Notes under the pieces: generated by a model
Database searches by the model: none
Told to the model about the DNA's origin: nothing
Seen by the model: only the letters and a program-made list of their open reading frames with translations
Position numbers and translations under genes: made by a program
Shown: piece by piece, positions 9,550 through 20,103 of the stretch
Layout of the letters: each line of letters begins with the position of its first letter
How positions within the stretch are numbered: position 1 is the first letter of the stretch
Assembly (NCBI GenBank): GCA_022316685.1
Contig: JAKJHU010000620.1
Span: 62,001 to 126,000, forward strand
Source of the DNA: Progne subis subis
Lineage: Eukaryota > Chordata > Aves > Passeriformes > Hirundinidae
Direction of reading: 5' to 3'
DNA length: 64,000 nucleotides

Positions 9550-11403
9550 ATGGGTGTGTGTGGGAGCAAAACGAGGAAAGACAGGAAGAAAGGAAAAGGG
9601 AAGGTGGCCAACATCCCTCCCGACAGCCCACTAGGAAAGATGTTAGGACAGTGGGATAACAGCGAGAGAACTAAAACCTTAAACAAAATAAAGATGATAC
9701 ATTATTGCGTAGAGATTTGGCCAACCCTCAATCTACCTGGGGAATGGCCATGGTACGGGACCACCGACCCTTGGATGTGCTCACAGTTAAATCAGCATTT
9801 GAGAGCCCAAGGGGAAATAAATACAGAGCAACTAAGATATGCCGCTTGCTGGCTGCGTTTAGATTCGGACACTGAAAAAGTAAAGATATGCAAGCTGCAA
9901 GAAAAGGGAAGGAAGAGTAAAGAAGAGAAAGAGGAGGTTAGTGCTGTATGGGACCCTCTGGAGCATTTACCCCCTCCTCCTGTTTATCCCGATCTACCCC
10001 AAGTTAGCCCTCAAAATCCCCAAGCTCCAATGACCCCTTCCTCACTAGTTCCCTCCCCTGTACCTAATTCCCCATCAACTAATTTTTCTGTGAACACGTC
10101 CCCAGTGGGGACTAATTTTTCTGCGGATATACCTCTAGTAGGTGCTATAAATTTTTCCGAGAACGCACCCCTAACAGTAACAGCCCATTGTTCTAACAGA
10201 AACCCCTTCTACAACTCCGTAACTCCTTCTATCCCTCCTTCAGTCCCACCGCCAGTCCCTCTGAATCCTGTGTCTTCCCCGTCACCATCCAAACTCCCCG
10301 CTCCACCTCCTAATTGGGAGCTAGGCCATTCTACCTCAAATGCGGAGCCCTCTCCCAGTAATGACCAGAATAGTACCAACCCAATAGGAGTGACTGAAAT
10401 CCCAGAAGGGCCCGGCTATAACACCCGGTCGAGAACTAAACTCTTTCCCTTAAGGGAAGTCCCAATGGGTGGAGTCGCCGGAGGGGTCGGATTTGTGAAT
10501 GCTCCCCTGACCGCATCGGAAGTGAGGAATTTTAAGAAAGAGCTAGGAAACCTGGTAGAGGACCCCGTGGGAGTGTCAAACCAAGTGGACCAATTTTTAG
10601 GCCCCAATACGTACACATGGGAAGAGCTGAATTCAATTTTAAAAATCTTGTTCAACCCGGAAGAAGTCAGGATGATCAGAACAGCAGGGATGAAAGTCTG
10701 GGAAAGGGAAAACAGAACGGTTCCCCCAGGTGATTATAAACTACCAATCATAGATCCGAGGTGGAATCCAAACAGGGAGGAGGACAGGAGGAGCATGGAT
10801 GATTATAGAAGTCTGATGGTCAAGGGCATAAAAGAGTCAGTTCCCCGCAGCAGTAACACCAAATTAGCCTTTGATAACATGCAGGGGAAAGACGAAACCC
10901 CCGCAGCCTGGCTGAACAGGCTGAAAAGAAATTTCCAGCTTTACTCGAGTATAGATCCCGATAGTCCCGAGGGCCAAGTGCTGTTAAAAACACAGTTTGT
11001 CACCAAGTCCTGGCCCGACATTAGGAGAAAATTAGAAAAGATGGAGGATTGGCAGGAAAAAGGTATAAATGAACTACTAAGGGAGGCTTTGAGAGTCTAT
11101 CTGAGAAGGGAGGAGGAAAAAGCTAAGGCCAAAGCGAGAATAATGATAGCTGTGGCTAAAGAAAGCATAGAAGCAGTACAAGATCCAAACCCTCCCGATC
11201 GGAGGAACATCAAGTCAGGGAAAAGAAGGACTTTACCACCCTGGAAAACCCTTAGAAGGCCAGGAGAAGATAGGAAATGTTTCTACTGTGGGGAGATCAG
11301 GCATATAAAGAGAGATTGTCAAAAACTGACCTTCGATGAAGCAATGACAAAAGAACAGGATGCCTTGGAGAGGTTATTAAAAGGGGGGAACAATGAAGAT
11401 TAG
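9550..11403 (+). CDS. gag: Gag polyprotein of the class I ERV
   Basis: Gag is the structural precursor that assembles the retroviral particle at the plasma membrane. The start is the ATG at 9,550, giving MGVCGSK: a glycine at position 2 suits N-myristoylation, and an in-frame GTG just upstream is not a likely start. The product is 617 residues. Near residue 140, PPPPVY contains a PPxY late domain for ESCRT recruitment, followed by a long proline/serine-rich stretch to about residue 300. A capsid-like region has a major-homology-like segment (KDETPAAWLNRL) at about 445. One nucleocapsid zinc knuckle, C-x2-C-x4-H-x4-C, is at about 577-590, with Arg where Gly usually precedes the His. The frame ends in UAG at 11,401-11,403 and pol continues in the same frame. 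No stop or frameshift is visible inside gag. Confidence 0.93.
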   Translation: MGVCGSKTRKDRKKGKGKVANIPPDSPLGKMLGQWDNSERTKTLNKIKMIHYCVEIWPTLNLPGEWPWYGTTDPWMCSQLNQHLRAQGEINTEQLRYAACWLRLDSDTEKVKICKLQEKGRKSKEEKEEVSAVWDPLEHLPPPPVYPDLPQVSPQNPQAPMTPSSLVPSPVPNSPSTNFSVNTSPVGTNFSADIPLVGAINFSENAPLTVTAHCSNRNPFYNSVTPSIPPSVPPPVPLNPVSSPSPSKLPAPPPNWELGHSTSNAEPSPSNDQNSTNPIGVTEIPEGPGYNTRSRTKLFPLREVPMGGVAGGVGFVNAPLTASEVRNFKKELGNLVEDPVGVSNQVDQFLGPNTYTWEELNSILKILFNPEEVRMIRTAGMKVWERENRTVPPGDYKLPIIDPRWNPNREEDRRSMDDYRSLMVKGIKESVPRSSNTKLAFDNMQGKDETPAAWLNRLKRNFQLYSSIDPDSPEGQVLLKTQFVTKSWPDIRRKLEKMEDWQEKGINELLREALRVYLRREEEKAKAKARIMIAVAKESIEAVQDPNPPDRRNIKSGKRRTLPPWKTLRRPGEDRKCFYCGEIRHIKRDCQKLTFDEAMTKEQDALERLLKGGNNED

Positions 11404-11482
11404 GGGTGTCATGGGCTCTACACACTAGGGGACCCGATGTACCATCAAGAGGAGCCCATAGTAAATTTTGAAGTGGGTCCCC
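11401..11482 (+). promoter_or_regulatory. Gag-pol UAG readthrough site with predicted pseudoknot
   Basis: Gag and pol share one frame and are separated only by this UAG. Seven bases later ATGGGCTC (11,411-11,418) is perfectly complementary to GAGCCCAT (11,452-11,459). In the loop, GGGGACCC (11,428-11,435) is perfectly complementary to GGGTCCCC (11,475-11,482), giving an H-type pseudoknot of two 8-bp stems. In murine leukaemia viruses a UAG plus a downstream pseudoknot directs glutamine insertion at a few percent. Loop lengths here are larger than in MLV. The helices are read directly from sequence; activity is inferred. Confidence 0.75.
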
Positions 11483-14400
11483 AACACGAGGAATTTGAAT
11501 TTTTAGTGGACACTGGGGCGGACCGGTCCAGCATCAAGAAGCTTCCAGTAGGAGTTAGCATTGGAACAAAGATATGTGAGGTTATGGGGGCAGAAGGGAA
11601 ACCGTTCACAGCCTCGATTATAGAAGGGGTGGAAGTAAAAGGGAATTCAAAACGAATAGTGACCGATTTTATTTATCTGCCGGACTTAGAAAGCAATCTA
11701 TTAGGACGGGACTTACAAGTGCAATTGGGAGTGGGAATTATCCCCGAGGAAGGCAGAATGAGGGTAAAAATCATGAAATTGACTGCTGAGGATTTAGAAA
11801 AGATAAACCCAAAGGTATGGGCAGAAGGAGGGAAGAGCGGCCTCCTTAATATCCCCCCAATAAAAATAGAAATGCAGCCAGGAACTCCTCCCATCAGAGT
11901 AAAACAATATCCAATATCTTTAGACGGGAAGAAAGGGCTAACCCCCATTATCGAACAGCTTTTAAAGGAGGGCATTCTAGAGCCATGTATGTCCCCCCAT
12001 AACACCCCCATCTTAGCTGTAAAGAAAGCTGAGGGGAAATATCGATTAGTTCAAGACCTGCGGGAAATCAATAAGAGAACTATCGCTAAACATCCTGTAG
12101 TCCCTAACCCGTATACCCTCTTGAGCCAGATCCCCCGAGAGCATGCCTGGTTTACAGTCATAGATTTAAAAGATGCATTTTGGGCATGCCCCTTAGCGGA
12201 GGAGAGCTGGGACTGGTTCGCTTTTGAATGGGACCACCCTGAAACAAAAAGAAAACAACAGCTAAGATGGACACGCCTACCACAGGGTTTCACAGAGTCA
12301 CCAAATTTATTCGGGCAAGCCTTAGAAGAGCTGTTAGAGCAATTCACCCCCGAAGGACAGGTGCAGATCCTACAATATGTAGACGATTTACTGATTTCAG
12401 GAGGAAGCCAAATTGAAGTAAGAACCACCAGTATTCAACTCCTGAATTTCCTAGGAGAAAAGGGGTTAAAAGTGTCAAAAAAGAAACTGCAATTCGTAAG
12501 ATCAGAAGTAACCTATTTAGGGCATTTGATTGGCAGAGGATACAAGAAATTGAGCCCTGAGAGAATTGCAGGAATAATAGCAATACCTACCCCAAGAACC
12601 AAAAGAGACATAAGAAAACTATTGGGCCTTTTTGGGTATTGCAGACTGTGGATCGACGAGTACACCCAGAGTGTAAAGTTCCTGTATAGCAAACTAGTGA
12701 ATCCAGAGCCCATGGAGTGGACACAGGATGATGAGAAACAGCTGAAGGAACTAAAGAATAAATTGTCCACAGCGCCTGTCCTGAGCTTGCCAGATTTAAA
12801 GAAGGAATTTGACCTATTTGTAAACACCGAAGGGGGAGTAGCCTATGGTGTAATAGCTCAGGAGTGGGGAGGATGCAAAAAGCCTATTGCTTTCCTCTCT
12901 AAGATATTAGATCCCGTAGCTCGAGGATGGCCGACCTGCCTACAAGCCATAGCTGCCACCGCAATGTTGGTCGAGGAGTCCCAAAAACTAACATTAAACG
13001 GGAAGATACGGGTCCACACACCACATGACATAAAAACTGTCCTGAGCCAGAAAGCCCCGGGATGGGTAACTGATTCCCGAATACTCAAATATGAGGTCAC
13101 ATTAATGAACTCAGAAAATCTGAGTCTAACAACTTCCAAAAATTTGAACCCTGCACAGTTTCTCTCTGGAGAACCACCTCCGGAACTGGAGCATGATTGC
13201 CTGGAACTCATGAATTTCCAGACAAAAGTGAGGGAAGATCTAGAAAGCACCCCTTTACCCTATGGGAAGAGACTATTCACAGACGGGTCATCGAGGGTGC
13301 TTGAAGGGAAGAGAATTTCAGGATACGCCGTAGTTGAGGGGTCAACTATAGAAAACATCCAAGTCATGGAAAAAGGAAAGTTACCCTCAAGCTGGTCCGC
13401 TCAACTCTGTGAGATCTATGCGGTGAAAAGGGGATTGGACCTATTGGAAGGAGACCGGGGGACTATCTACACCGATTCCAAATATGCTTTTGGGATAGTC
13501 CATACTTTTGGAAAAATTTGGGAGGAACGGGGATATTTGAACTCAAAAGGGAAAGATCTTGTACATAAAGAAATAATAAAATTAGTTTTAACCTCCTTAC
13601 TAAAACCCATTGAAATTGCTGTAGTCCATGTAAAAGGACATCAGAAGGAGAACACCTTTGAGGGGAAAGGGAACCAATTGGCAGACCAGGAAGCAAAAAG
13701 AGCAGCTCAAGATCCCAGAGGACCAGTTAGGATACTAGCACTGAGTGAAATTTCAGAGGGGGGGGAAGGGGTAGAAAAACCAAAATATGATGGAACAGAG
13801 TCTAAAGCGATCAAGGATCTAGGGATGAAAAAGGGAGAGCATGGGGAGTGGTTGACTCCTGATGGCAGGAGGTTTTTGAATAAGCCCCTAGCCAGAAGGA
13901 TTCTAACCGAAATTCATGAACTAACCCACTGGGGAACCCAGGGATTATGTGATCATTTCCTAAAGGAAAATTTCTGCATAGGAGTGTACGGCCTAGCCAA
14001 GGCTGTAACCCAAGGGTGTGTGGTTTGTCAAAAGGTGAACCAACGAATGATGAGAAAAGTAATACCTGGAGGGAGGGAACTAGCTCTAAGACCATTCCAG
14101 AGCATTCAAGTAGATTTTACTGAAATGCCTCAGATTCAAAATTACAAACATCTATTGGTAATAGTTGACCATCTCACTCATTGGGTAGAAGCATTCCCGA
14201 CTAGAAAAGAAACAGCCGAGGTAGTCATGAGAATACTCCTTGAACACATAATCCCTCGGTATGGGTTAGTGAACAATATCGATTCGGACAGAGGACCCCA
14301 TTTTACAGCCAAAATTTTGCGTCAAACTGTTGAAGAATTGGGAATAAAGTGGAGATTGCACACCCCCTGGCATCCCCAGAGTTCAGGGAGAGTGGAAAGA

Positions 14401-14973
14401 ATGAACAAAACTCTTAAAAACGTGCTGACTAAATTAATTGAAGAAACACGATTGAATTGGCTTAAGTGTCTACCCCTAGCTCTCCTAAGAGTCAGAACTA
14501 GACCAAGATCAGATATAGGAGCTTCCCCTTATGAGATGATGTTTGGGCTCCCCTTTCTGTTAACCACCTACAGCACTGGGAAATATATAGAAGGAGATAC
14601 CGCAGCCCGAAGATACCTGCGGACAATTAGCAAAACATTAGAAGACCTCAGGGTAAAAGGATATATTCCCCAAACTTCCCCCCTTGATTCCAACGTACAT
14701 CAGATTAATCCTGGGGATTGGGTGTTGATCAAATCCTGGAGCACTGCCCCACTAACCCCAAAATTCGAAGGTCCTTTTCAGGTGCTTCTTACCACCCATG
14801 CTGCTGTACGGACCAAAGAAAAAGGCTGGACACACATCACGAGAATAAAAGGACCCATGTCACCCCTGAGTGAGCCCTCAAACCTAGACCATCCGACTAA
14901 CTCTCCTGAGTGGACGGTAACATCACAACCGAACTCACTGAAACTGACTTTTAAAAGAAAACCAAAAACTTAG
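11404..14973 (+). CDS. pol: Pol polyprotein (protease, RT, RNase H, integrase)
   Basis: Expressed as a Gag-Pol extension by UAG readthrough; the first in-frame ATG at 11,437 is probably not used. Protease: active site DTGA at 11,509. Reverse transcriptase: LVQDLREINKR near 12,050 and catalytic YVDD at 12,376-12,387. RNase H: TDGS at about 13,279 and YTDS near 13,470. Integrase: HHCC zinc motif from about 13,915, DDE residues at about 14,113 (VDFTE), 14,287 (DSDRG) and 14,394 (GRVERMN), and a C-terminal GPF segment near 14,772 typical of gamma- and epsilon-like integrases. About 1,190 codons are uninterrupted, the usual gammaretroviral length. All visible catalytic residues are present, so the enzyme set may be functional although env is lost. 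Confidence 0.94.
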   Translation, partial: GCHGLYTLGDPMYHQEEPIVNFEVGPQHEEFEFLVDTGADRSSIKKLPVGVSIGTKICEVMGAEGKPFTASIIEGVEVKGNSKRIVTDFIYLPDLESNLLGRDLQVQLGVGIIPEEGRMRVKIMKLTAEDLEKINPKVWAEGGKSGLLNIPPIKIEMQPGTPPIRVKQYPISLDGKKGLTPIIEQLLKEGILEPCMSPHNTPILAVKKAEGKYRLVQDLREINKRTIAKHPVVPNPYTLLSQIPREHAWFTVIDLKDAFWACPLAEESWDWFAFEWDHPETKRKQQLRWTRLPQGFTESPNLFGQALEELLEQFTPEGQVQILQYVDDLLISGGSQIEVRTTSIQLLNFLGEKGLKVSKKKLQFVRSEVTYLGHLIGRGYKKLSPERIAGIIAIPTPRTKRDIRKLLGLFGYCRLWIDEYTQSVKFLYSKLVNPEPMEWTQDDEKQLKELKNKLSTAPVLSLPDLKKEFDLFVNTEGGVAYGVIAQEWGGCKKPIAFLSKILDPVARGWPTCLQAIAATAMLVEESQKLTLNGKIRVHTPHDIKTVLSQKAPGWVTDSRILKYEVTLMNSENLSLTTSKNLNPAQFLSGEPPPELEHDCLELMNFQTKVREDLESTPLPYGKRLFTDGSSRVLEGKRISGYAVVEGSTIENIQVMEKGKLPSSWSAQLCEIYAVKRGLDLLEGDRGTIYTDSKYAFGIVHTFGKIWEERGYLNSKGKDLVHKEIIKLVLTSLLKPIEIAVVHVKGHQKENTFEGKGNQLADQEAKRAAQDPRGPVRILALSEISEGGEGVEKPKYDGTESKAIKDLGMKKGEHGEWLTPDGRRFLNKPLARRILTEIHELTHWGTQGLCDHFLKENFCIGVYGLAKAVTQGCVVCQKVNQRMMRKVIPGGRELALRPFQSIQVDFTEMPQIQNYKHLLVIVDHLTHWVEAFPTRKETAEVVMRILLEHIIPRYGLVNNIDSDRGPHFTAKILRQTVEELGIKWRLHTPWHPQSSGRVERMNKTLKNVLTKLIEETRLNWLKCLPLALLRVRTRPRSDIGASPYEMMFGLPFLLTTYSTGKYIEGDTAARRYLRTISKTLEDLRVKGYIPQTSPLDSNVHQINPGDWVLIKSWSTAPLTPKFEGPFQVLLTTHAAVRTKEKGWTHITRIKGPMSPLSEPSNLDHPTNSPEWTVTSQPNSLKLTFKRKPKT

Positions 14974-15341
14974 TAAAAAAAAAAAAAAAAAACAAAAAAA
15001 AACCAAAACCGGAACAACCCAGTTAAATCCCAGAAACACTTAAAGAACTGTGATTAAAAAGGTTAATTTAAGCGTCGCGAGTTACTATAAGTTCTTTGCT
15101 GTTGTGTTAGTGTTAAGAATTGTTAACTTTGTTGTGACAGAAGTCTAGTTGATGTTGGAAGCGGTTGAATAAACAGATAAGCAAGCTGAGATATTAATCT
15201 AAATTTCTCTCCTAGAGCATTCCCTAGAAAGGCTGAATAACCAAATTAACAATCAAGTGAGGGGAGAAATAAATAAAGAACCTTAGGGACTGGACCCAGA
15301 GAGCCCCGAGACCCAAGAGGCAAGCCCAGGTGAGACCAAGA
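14974..15341 (+). other. Pol-env spacer with A-rich tract and likely splice acceptor
   Basis: An A-rich run (14,976-15,000) follows the pol stop. CTCTCCTAG at about 15,208-15,216 after a pyrimidine tract is a plausible acceptor for a spliced env mRNA. No other ORF is seen. Confidence 0.45.
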
Positions 15342-15613
15342 ATGAAAACAGTTCATACTGGACTCTTGGGGAGACTGATAGGACTGATGTTAGTCCTAAC
15401 AACGAGCGGACGCGCAGAAGGGGCCTGCTCAAAGTGCTACTCTCCCATCTATGATGGAGAAAATTTACAGTCCTTGATTAGGGTTCACACCAACGTAAAC
15501 CCCACTTGTTTTGATGTTGACCAACTTACCACCTGCCAGGAGGAGGGTAAGAAATATTGGATTGCTAGGAATGCAGCTACGTTTAAGCAACATCTGACCG
15601 GGGAATGCCCTAT
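15342..15613 (+). pseudogene. env: Env N-terminal fragment of the class I ERV
   Basis: The ATG at 15,342 opens a hydrophobic leader (LLGRLIGLMLVLTTSG) typical of a signal peptide, followed by a cysteine-rich start of a surface subunit (CSKCYSP, then NPTCFD and TTCQ). After about 90 codons the viral frame runs into host sequence at about 15,613 and stops shortly after. The remaining surface and transmembrane subunits are absent, so no envelope can be made. Identity as env rests on position after pol, the leader and cysteine content. Confidence 0.7.
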
Positions 15614-18600
15614 AAGGTACTTTGGATTTTCCTTCCCTCACTGAGTCTCTGAAAAGGTTTTTGTGCAATCCTGGCCTCCATTTCTATCCTTCATGAACTC
15701 CATGAGGAGCCTGTGTTGGGGATGGACCTCTGTGGGACCCATTGAGGCATCGAGACACTTTGGGTTTTTCTTCTGACTTTCACTCCTGGAAAGGTTTGTG
15801 CAATCTCCTCTCAGGCCCTGAGGTTCCAGGGTTTAACACCAAATCCACCACGGGGCTTATCAGGATCAAGCAAGTCCTGACAAACCATGGCTCTGCCTTG
15901 AGTTCCCTCTGGTCTGGTGCCATTCATTTGGAAGTTTTCCTACTGCAGTTATGGAGAAATATTTCAAAGACCTTCTAAGAAATATGTATTGCTATTTTCA
16001 AGTGTGTATTTCATTACTGTTCTCATTAGACAAGAGGTGATTGATACTGAACCAGGGTCTCCCAAGGAGGTCTGGCCTGCTCAGAGAAGCTCTGCCTTGA
16101 GATCTGACCCTTGGACAACCTTGCTCCACATTCCCAAACCACATCCTATCTCTTCTCACTCACCTGGGACCTGCTTTCCTAGGAGACCTGGTTGCACATT
16201 AAGCAAAGAGGGATTTTCTTTTATTTTTGAAGCAATCTAAAACTCCTGAGTTTCCCCAGTGAAAACAAACACCCTCCTCAAGTGTGGGCCAAGCCCAAGG
16301 TGCCACCAAGAGCACTGCAGCCCTGCCCTGGGCCAGGAGTGAGGGTGGATCATCATCCCAACCTGCCCTGGGCCATTGCAAGGGGCTGTGGCCATGGACA
16401 CGGCACTGAGCCCACTACTGGCTTTGGATCCCTCATCCCTTCAAGGTTCCTTGGAAAGCAGCCCAAGGACCCATTTCTGCAGCCAGGTTCCATGGCCAGG
16501 GGGGATGTGGGGGGCTGCAGGTGGTCAATGCCCCATCCCTGGAAACATTCAAGTCCAGCTGGGACAGGGCTCTGAACAACCTGATGTGGTGAAAGATGTC
16601 CCTGCTCATGCCAGGCCTGGACAAGAGGCCTGAGTGAGGCCTGAACAGCAGGCCCTGAGCCAAAGGTGACCTCTGCATCAACCTTCCCACCAAAGGTTAT
16701 CTTTGTTATCTGCTCATTAGTGAAATATGCATGATCATTAGCACTGTGATAGATGTATCCACTCATTAGTGAGACATGTATTGACCTTTCTGTGTTTAGA
16801 AGCTGGACAAGGCCATGAAAGCTGACATCTGGCCTTGTTTGGGGCTGGATGGTCAAAGTCACCTCCCTTGGCTCCTCCTTGGGCCCTGGCCAGGCTTTGG
16901 GAGGGACCCAAGAGGAGGAGGAAACCAACTGTTCCTGCACTAGAAGTGCTGTCAGTTTGTTTATTCAGCACTATCAGAGCTGGGCCCTCTCCCAGCCAGG
17001 TTGGAGCCTCAGCTGTGGCTGGAGGCACCTGCAGCAATTCCCAGTGTCCGGGAGTGGCTCTCCAGTCCTTGGCTGGGACAGCTTCCCCCAGCTGATGTGT
17101 GCATGTGGGTGATGGGAAAGTCTGAGGGGAACTGCTGATGGATCTTTCTCAATCCCTGCAGGCAATCTTTGGTAGTGATGGTTGGGTGCATTGCTGAGCT
17201 GCTCCTTTTGTGCTCCTTTGCTGCTTTGAGCTGTAGTAAATGACACTGATTCCTTCAGGTGGTGTTGGTGTCTTTGGTGCTTTGGCGCTAAAATGCATCC
17301 AAAAATTGCATATGGAAAAAGGAAAAGAACCTGTGGGTTTGGGAAGACGAGGATGGATTTTGGTCACACAATGTTGGAAACAGCACCAACAGAAGGAACA
17401 GAACCACTGTCAAACTCCTCTGGCCCAAAGGCACTGGGGACACAACAGCAGCACAGCAAGGAGCCCTGGATCCATCATCAACCCACAGTGGGAAATAGGA
17501 AATCAGACCTTTGGTACTGGGAATGGGAGCTGCTGGGTGTATGGAGACTGCCCATAAACAGATTCCTAAATGATGGTTTGGGTCCTGTTTCCAGGCAATA
17601 ATGATGCCTCTCTTGAGGGTACTTCAGCAACATCCACAAAGAAGAGCTGGTGGCAAGAGAACATTTTCTCCCCAGAGAGTGCCTTTGCTCTCAGAAAACC
17701 AAAGATTCTGGTTCACCCTGTGCCCCATGTGCGCTGCCTTGTCTGTGGAGTTTACATTAACGAACTAAATCCATTAATAGATGAAGTAAAAAGAGATGCT
17801 ATTAAAATACCCAATAGCACATCCACTGAGCTCCAACAAACACAAATGGGGCTCTACAGAACTGCATGGCCTTGGATTATCTGCTTGCCCTCTAGAGAGG
17901 AGCTTGTGCTATTCTAGGAAGGAATGTTGCAGGAATCACTGTTGGGTTTGAAGTCCAACAATCAGGAATCACCTCAACAGAAAGAGCAGGAGAAGAGAGG
18001 CAGAAAGAAGAAAATTCTTCATGGTGGGATTGGCTTCCAAATTGGAGGCTGCTGCAAAATGCAGTCGGGGCAGTCACTGTAATCATTGCAGTGTGATAAC
18101 TTGGTGTGTTACGATTCCATGTTAGATTTTTAACACTTCGTTCTGGGAAGTGGAGTATTGAGACTTGTCTAAAAAGAGACACAGTCTCAAGAAAACAGGG
18201 ACATTTGATAAAGAACAGAGAAGAGCAACTAATTAGGCATGTTTTGAAAGGAATGCAAATTATAGCTCTGAGTAATGAACGTGGAGAGCATGTAATTGAA
18301 GAAGAGATGATGCCTTTATGCATAATACCTAAATCTAAACTCTGTTATCAAAAGAATTGTTATGAAGGTTGTAGTTCATCAGTAGGTCAAAGCACTGACT
18401 GAAGTACTGAGACCTGAACAACAGGCCCTGAGCCAAAGCTGACCTCTAGATGAACCTTCCAACCAAATGGTTTATTCCCATCTGCTCATTAACAAAGCAT
18501 CATTAGCAATATGATCTCTGTATGTGTTCATTGGTGAAACATGGATTTATCTTTCTATATTGGGAAACCAGGCCCAATCTGGCTTTGTCTGGGGCTGTAG

Positions 18601-19101
18601 GATCTAAGCCAACTCCCCTGGTTCCTCCTTGAGCCCTGGCCAGGCTTTGGGAGAAACCAACCAGGAGAATGAAACCAGATGTTCCCACACTAGGAGTGAT
18701 GTCAGCTTCTTTGATTAACAGTGTAAAAGCTGGGCCCTCTCCCAGCGAGGCTGGAGCCTCCTTGTCTGCAAAGGTGGGTGCACCTGCAGGAATTCCCAGT
18801 GTCCGGGAGTGGATCTCCTGTGCTTGGCTGTGAAAGGGTTAAAAGAACTGTGCCTGGGCATCCTTGGGCAAGAATAAGATACACCTGGAAGCTAGCAAAT
18901 GTTCACCACAAGCTTAAGACACAGGATGAAACTTGTCAAGAAATAGGGAACAAAACTTGCAGAAATGAAGGACAGAGCTTGCTAAAACCAGTGAGGAAGT
19001 CGCTGAAATGGCAAACTGGAGACTGTGCATGCCTAGAGGAGAAAGATGAAAAGGGCACAGTGATGGAGATGTCCAGCCTTCATCAGGGGACCACCGAGGA
19101 G
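15613..19101 (+). repeat. Segmental duplication, left arm, blocks C and D
   Basis: 15,613-17,627 aligns with 57,909-60,175 and 17,628-19,101 with 60,804-62,254, in the same order and orientation. Between those parts the right arm carries a solo LTR absent here. The left arm lacks about 250 bp present around 58,570-58,860. No gene is recognised; short ORFs such as at 17,570-17,917 are not preserved in frame in the other copy. Confidence 0.85.
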
Positions 19102-20103
19102 TGTGGTGGTGCAGAACTGTTTTATTAGGTTTTTGTAAGAAGTTTATGTTATGGTTCATTTCACTGTATCCCCAATTTTGTATCCCTTTTGTGTCATCTG
19201 TATAATAAGGTGTTTTGTGTCAATTATCCCACCCCTCACATGGCATGTAACATCCCCTCTGCCCCCCCTCACTCTGGGGCAGCCTGTCTATCACTCCAGA
19301 GGTCCCTCCCAGATTGCGAAACCTCAGGGAGAGGGCTTCAGGTAGATAGGTAGCCTGGGGGAATTCTTTTCCTCTGGAGGTGGTTGGTCCGAGGCTTGGG
19401 GGTGGGCACACCTTGTTACCCCCTGAATCCCCTGATTTGCTGTCTTGTTGTATCCTCCCTGGAACCCCTCCCCCGCTTATAAGGTAGAGGAGGGAGATTC
19501 GAACTCTCTCCCAGAAGCTCTCCCAGCAGCTCTCTCCGAGCAGCTGCTCGCTCAGCTGCTCCTCGCTCAGCTGCTCAGCTCCCAGCCTCTGAGCTCTCGC
19601 CTCTGAGCTCGGAGCTCTCTGCTTCTCAACTCTGGAGCTAATAAACATCTTTTAACCTGCTAAGCTGAGAGCCAGCCTTTTCTCTTCTGCTGCTGTTGAC
19701 TGTCTCAACATACGGGGTCCAACTGCTAAGCCGAAGCCGAAACGAACTGGAAACATCTGTATCTGTGTTGACCGAGCTAGCCAGAGGTCCTCTCCCGCCC
19801 GGAGAAAAAACCAGATACAGAGGAGGACGCGGAGCCTTCCTCAGTGCCACCACCAGGATGTTGAACCTGTGCCTCACCTATGCTAATGATAGTAATGAGT
19901 TCTAAGAAATAGTTTACATAACCCCACCTTTTCTAAGGAGAACTACGACTATGCATAAAGTGTAATCATATATTGTCATCTGCTGTGTGCCTGTGTGTGT
20001 GCTGTTGGGAGGAGATATCCCTGCACACCCGGTGTGCTGAATAAAGCAAATCCCCGCTTCTTGGACTTTGTCTCAGAAGTGTCTCTTGGCCCAGTTTGCG
20101 ACG
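18829..20103 (+). repeat. LTR-like element hosting a nested solo LTR
   Basis: From TGTGAAAGGGTTAAAAG to about TTTGCGACGATTCA, excluding the nested insertion, this resembles an LTR: TATGCATAAAGTG upstream and a polyadenylation signal AATAAA at 20,040-20,045 before a short U5-like tail. The same element without the nested LTR lies at about 61,989-62,541. Boundaries are approximate and the family is not identified. Confidence 0.45.
19102..19819 (+). mobile_element. Solo LTR with 6-bp target-site duplication
   Basis: The 718-bp insert begins TGTGGTGGTG and ends CCAGATACA. It is flanked by GAGGAG on both sides (19,096-19,101 and 19,820-19,825). The homologous site near 62,249 has a single GAGGAG, so it is the empty site. 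Promoter and polyadenylation motifs are visible: TTATAAG at 19,477 and AATAAA at 19,640-19,645. A 6-bp duplication fits alpha/betaretrovirus-like (ERVK-type) integrases. No internal genes remain. Confidence 0.85.

Larger units (their letters stand above)
7486..15612 (+). mobile_element. Class I (gammaretrovirus-like) ERV, 3'-truncated
   Basis: Order: 5' LTR, PBS, about 1.3 kb leader, gag, in-frame UAG, pol, start of env. Gag and pol are fully open, suggesting a young insertion. Env ends abruptly at about 15,613 where host sequence homologous to 57,909 resumes, so the rest of env and the 3' LTR are missing. AAGG occurs on both sides (7,482-7,485 and about 15,614-15,617), the size of a gammaretroviral target duplication, but the reference site at 57,901 contains AAGG twice, so microhomology-mediated deletion is equally possible. 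Confidence 0.9.

Noticed and set aside
7486..15612. Calling the class I ERV a complete provirus
   Set aside because: Env is truncated after about 90 codons and no 3' LTR matching 7,486-8,246 exists in the window.
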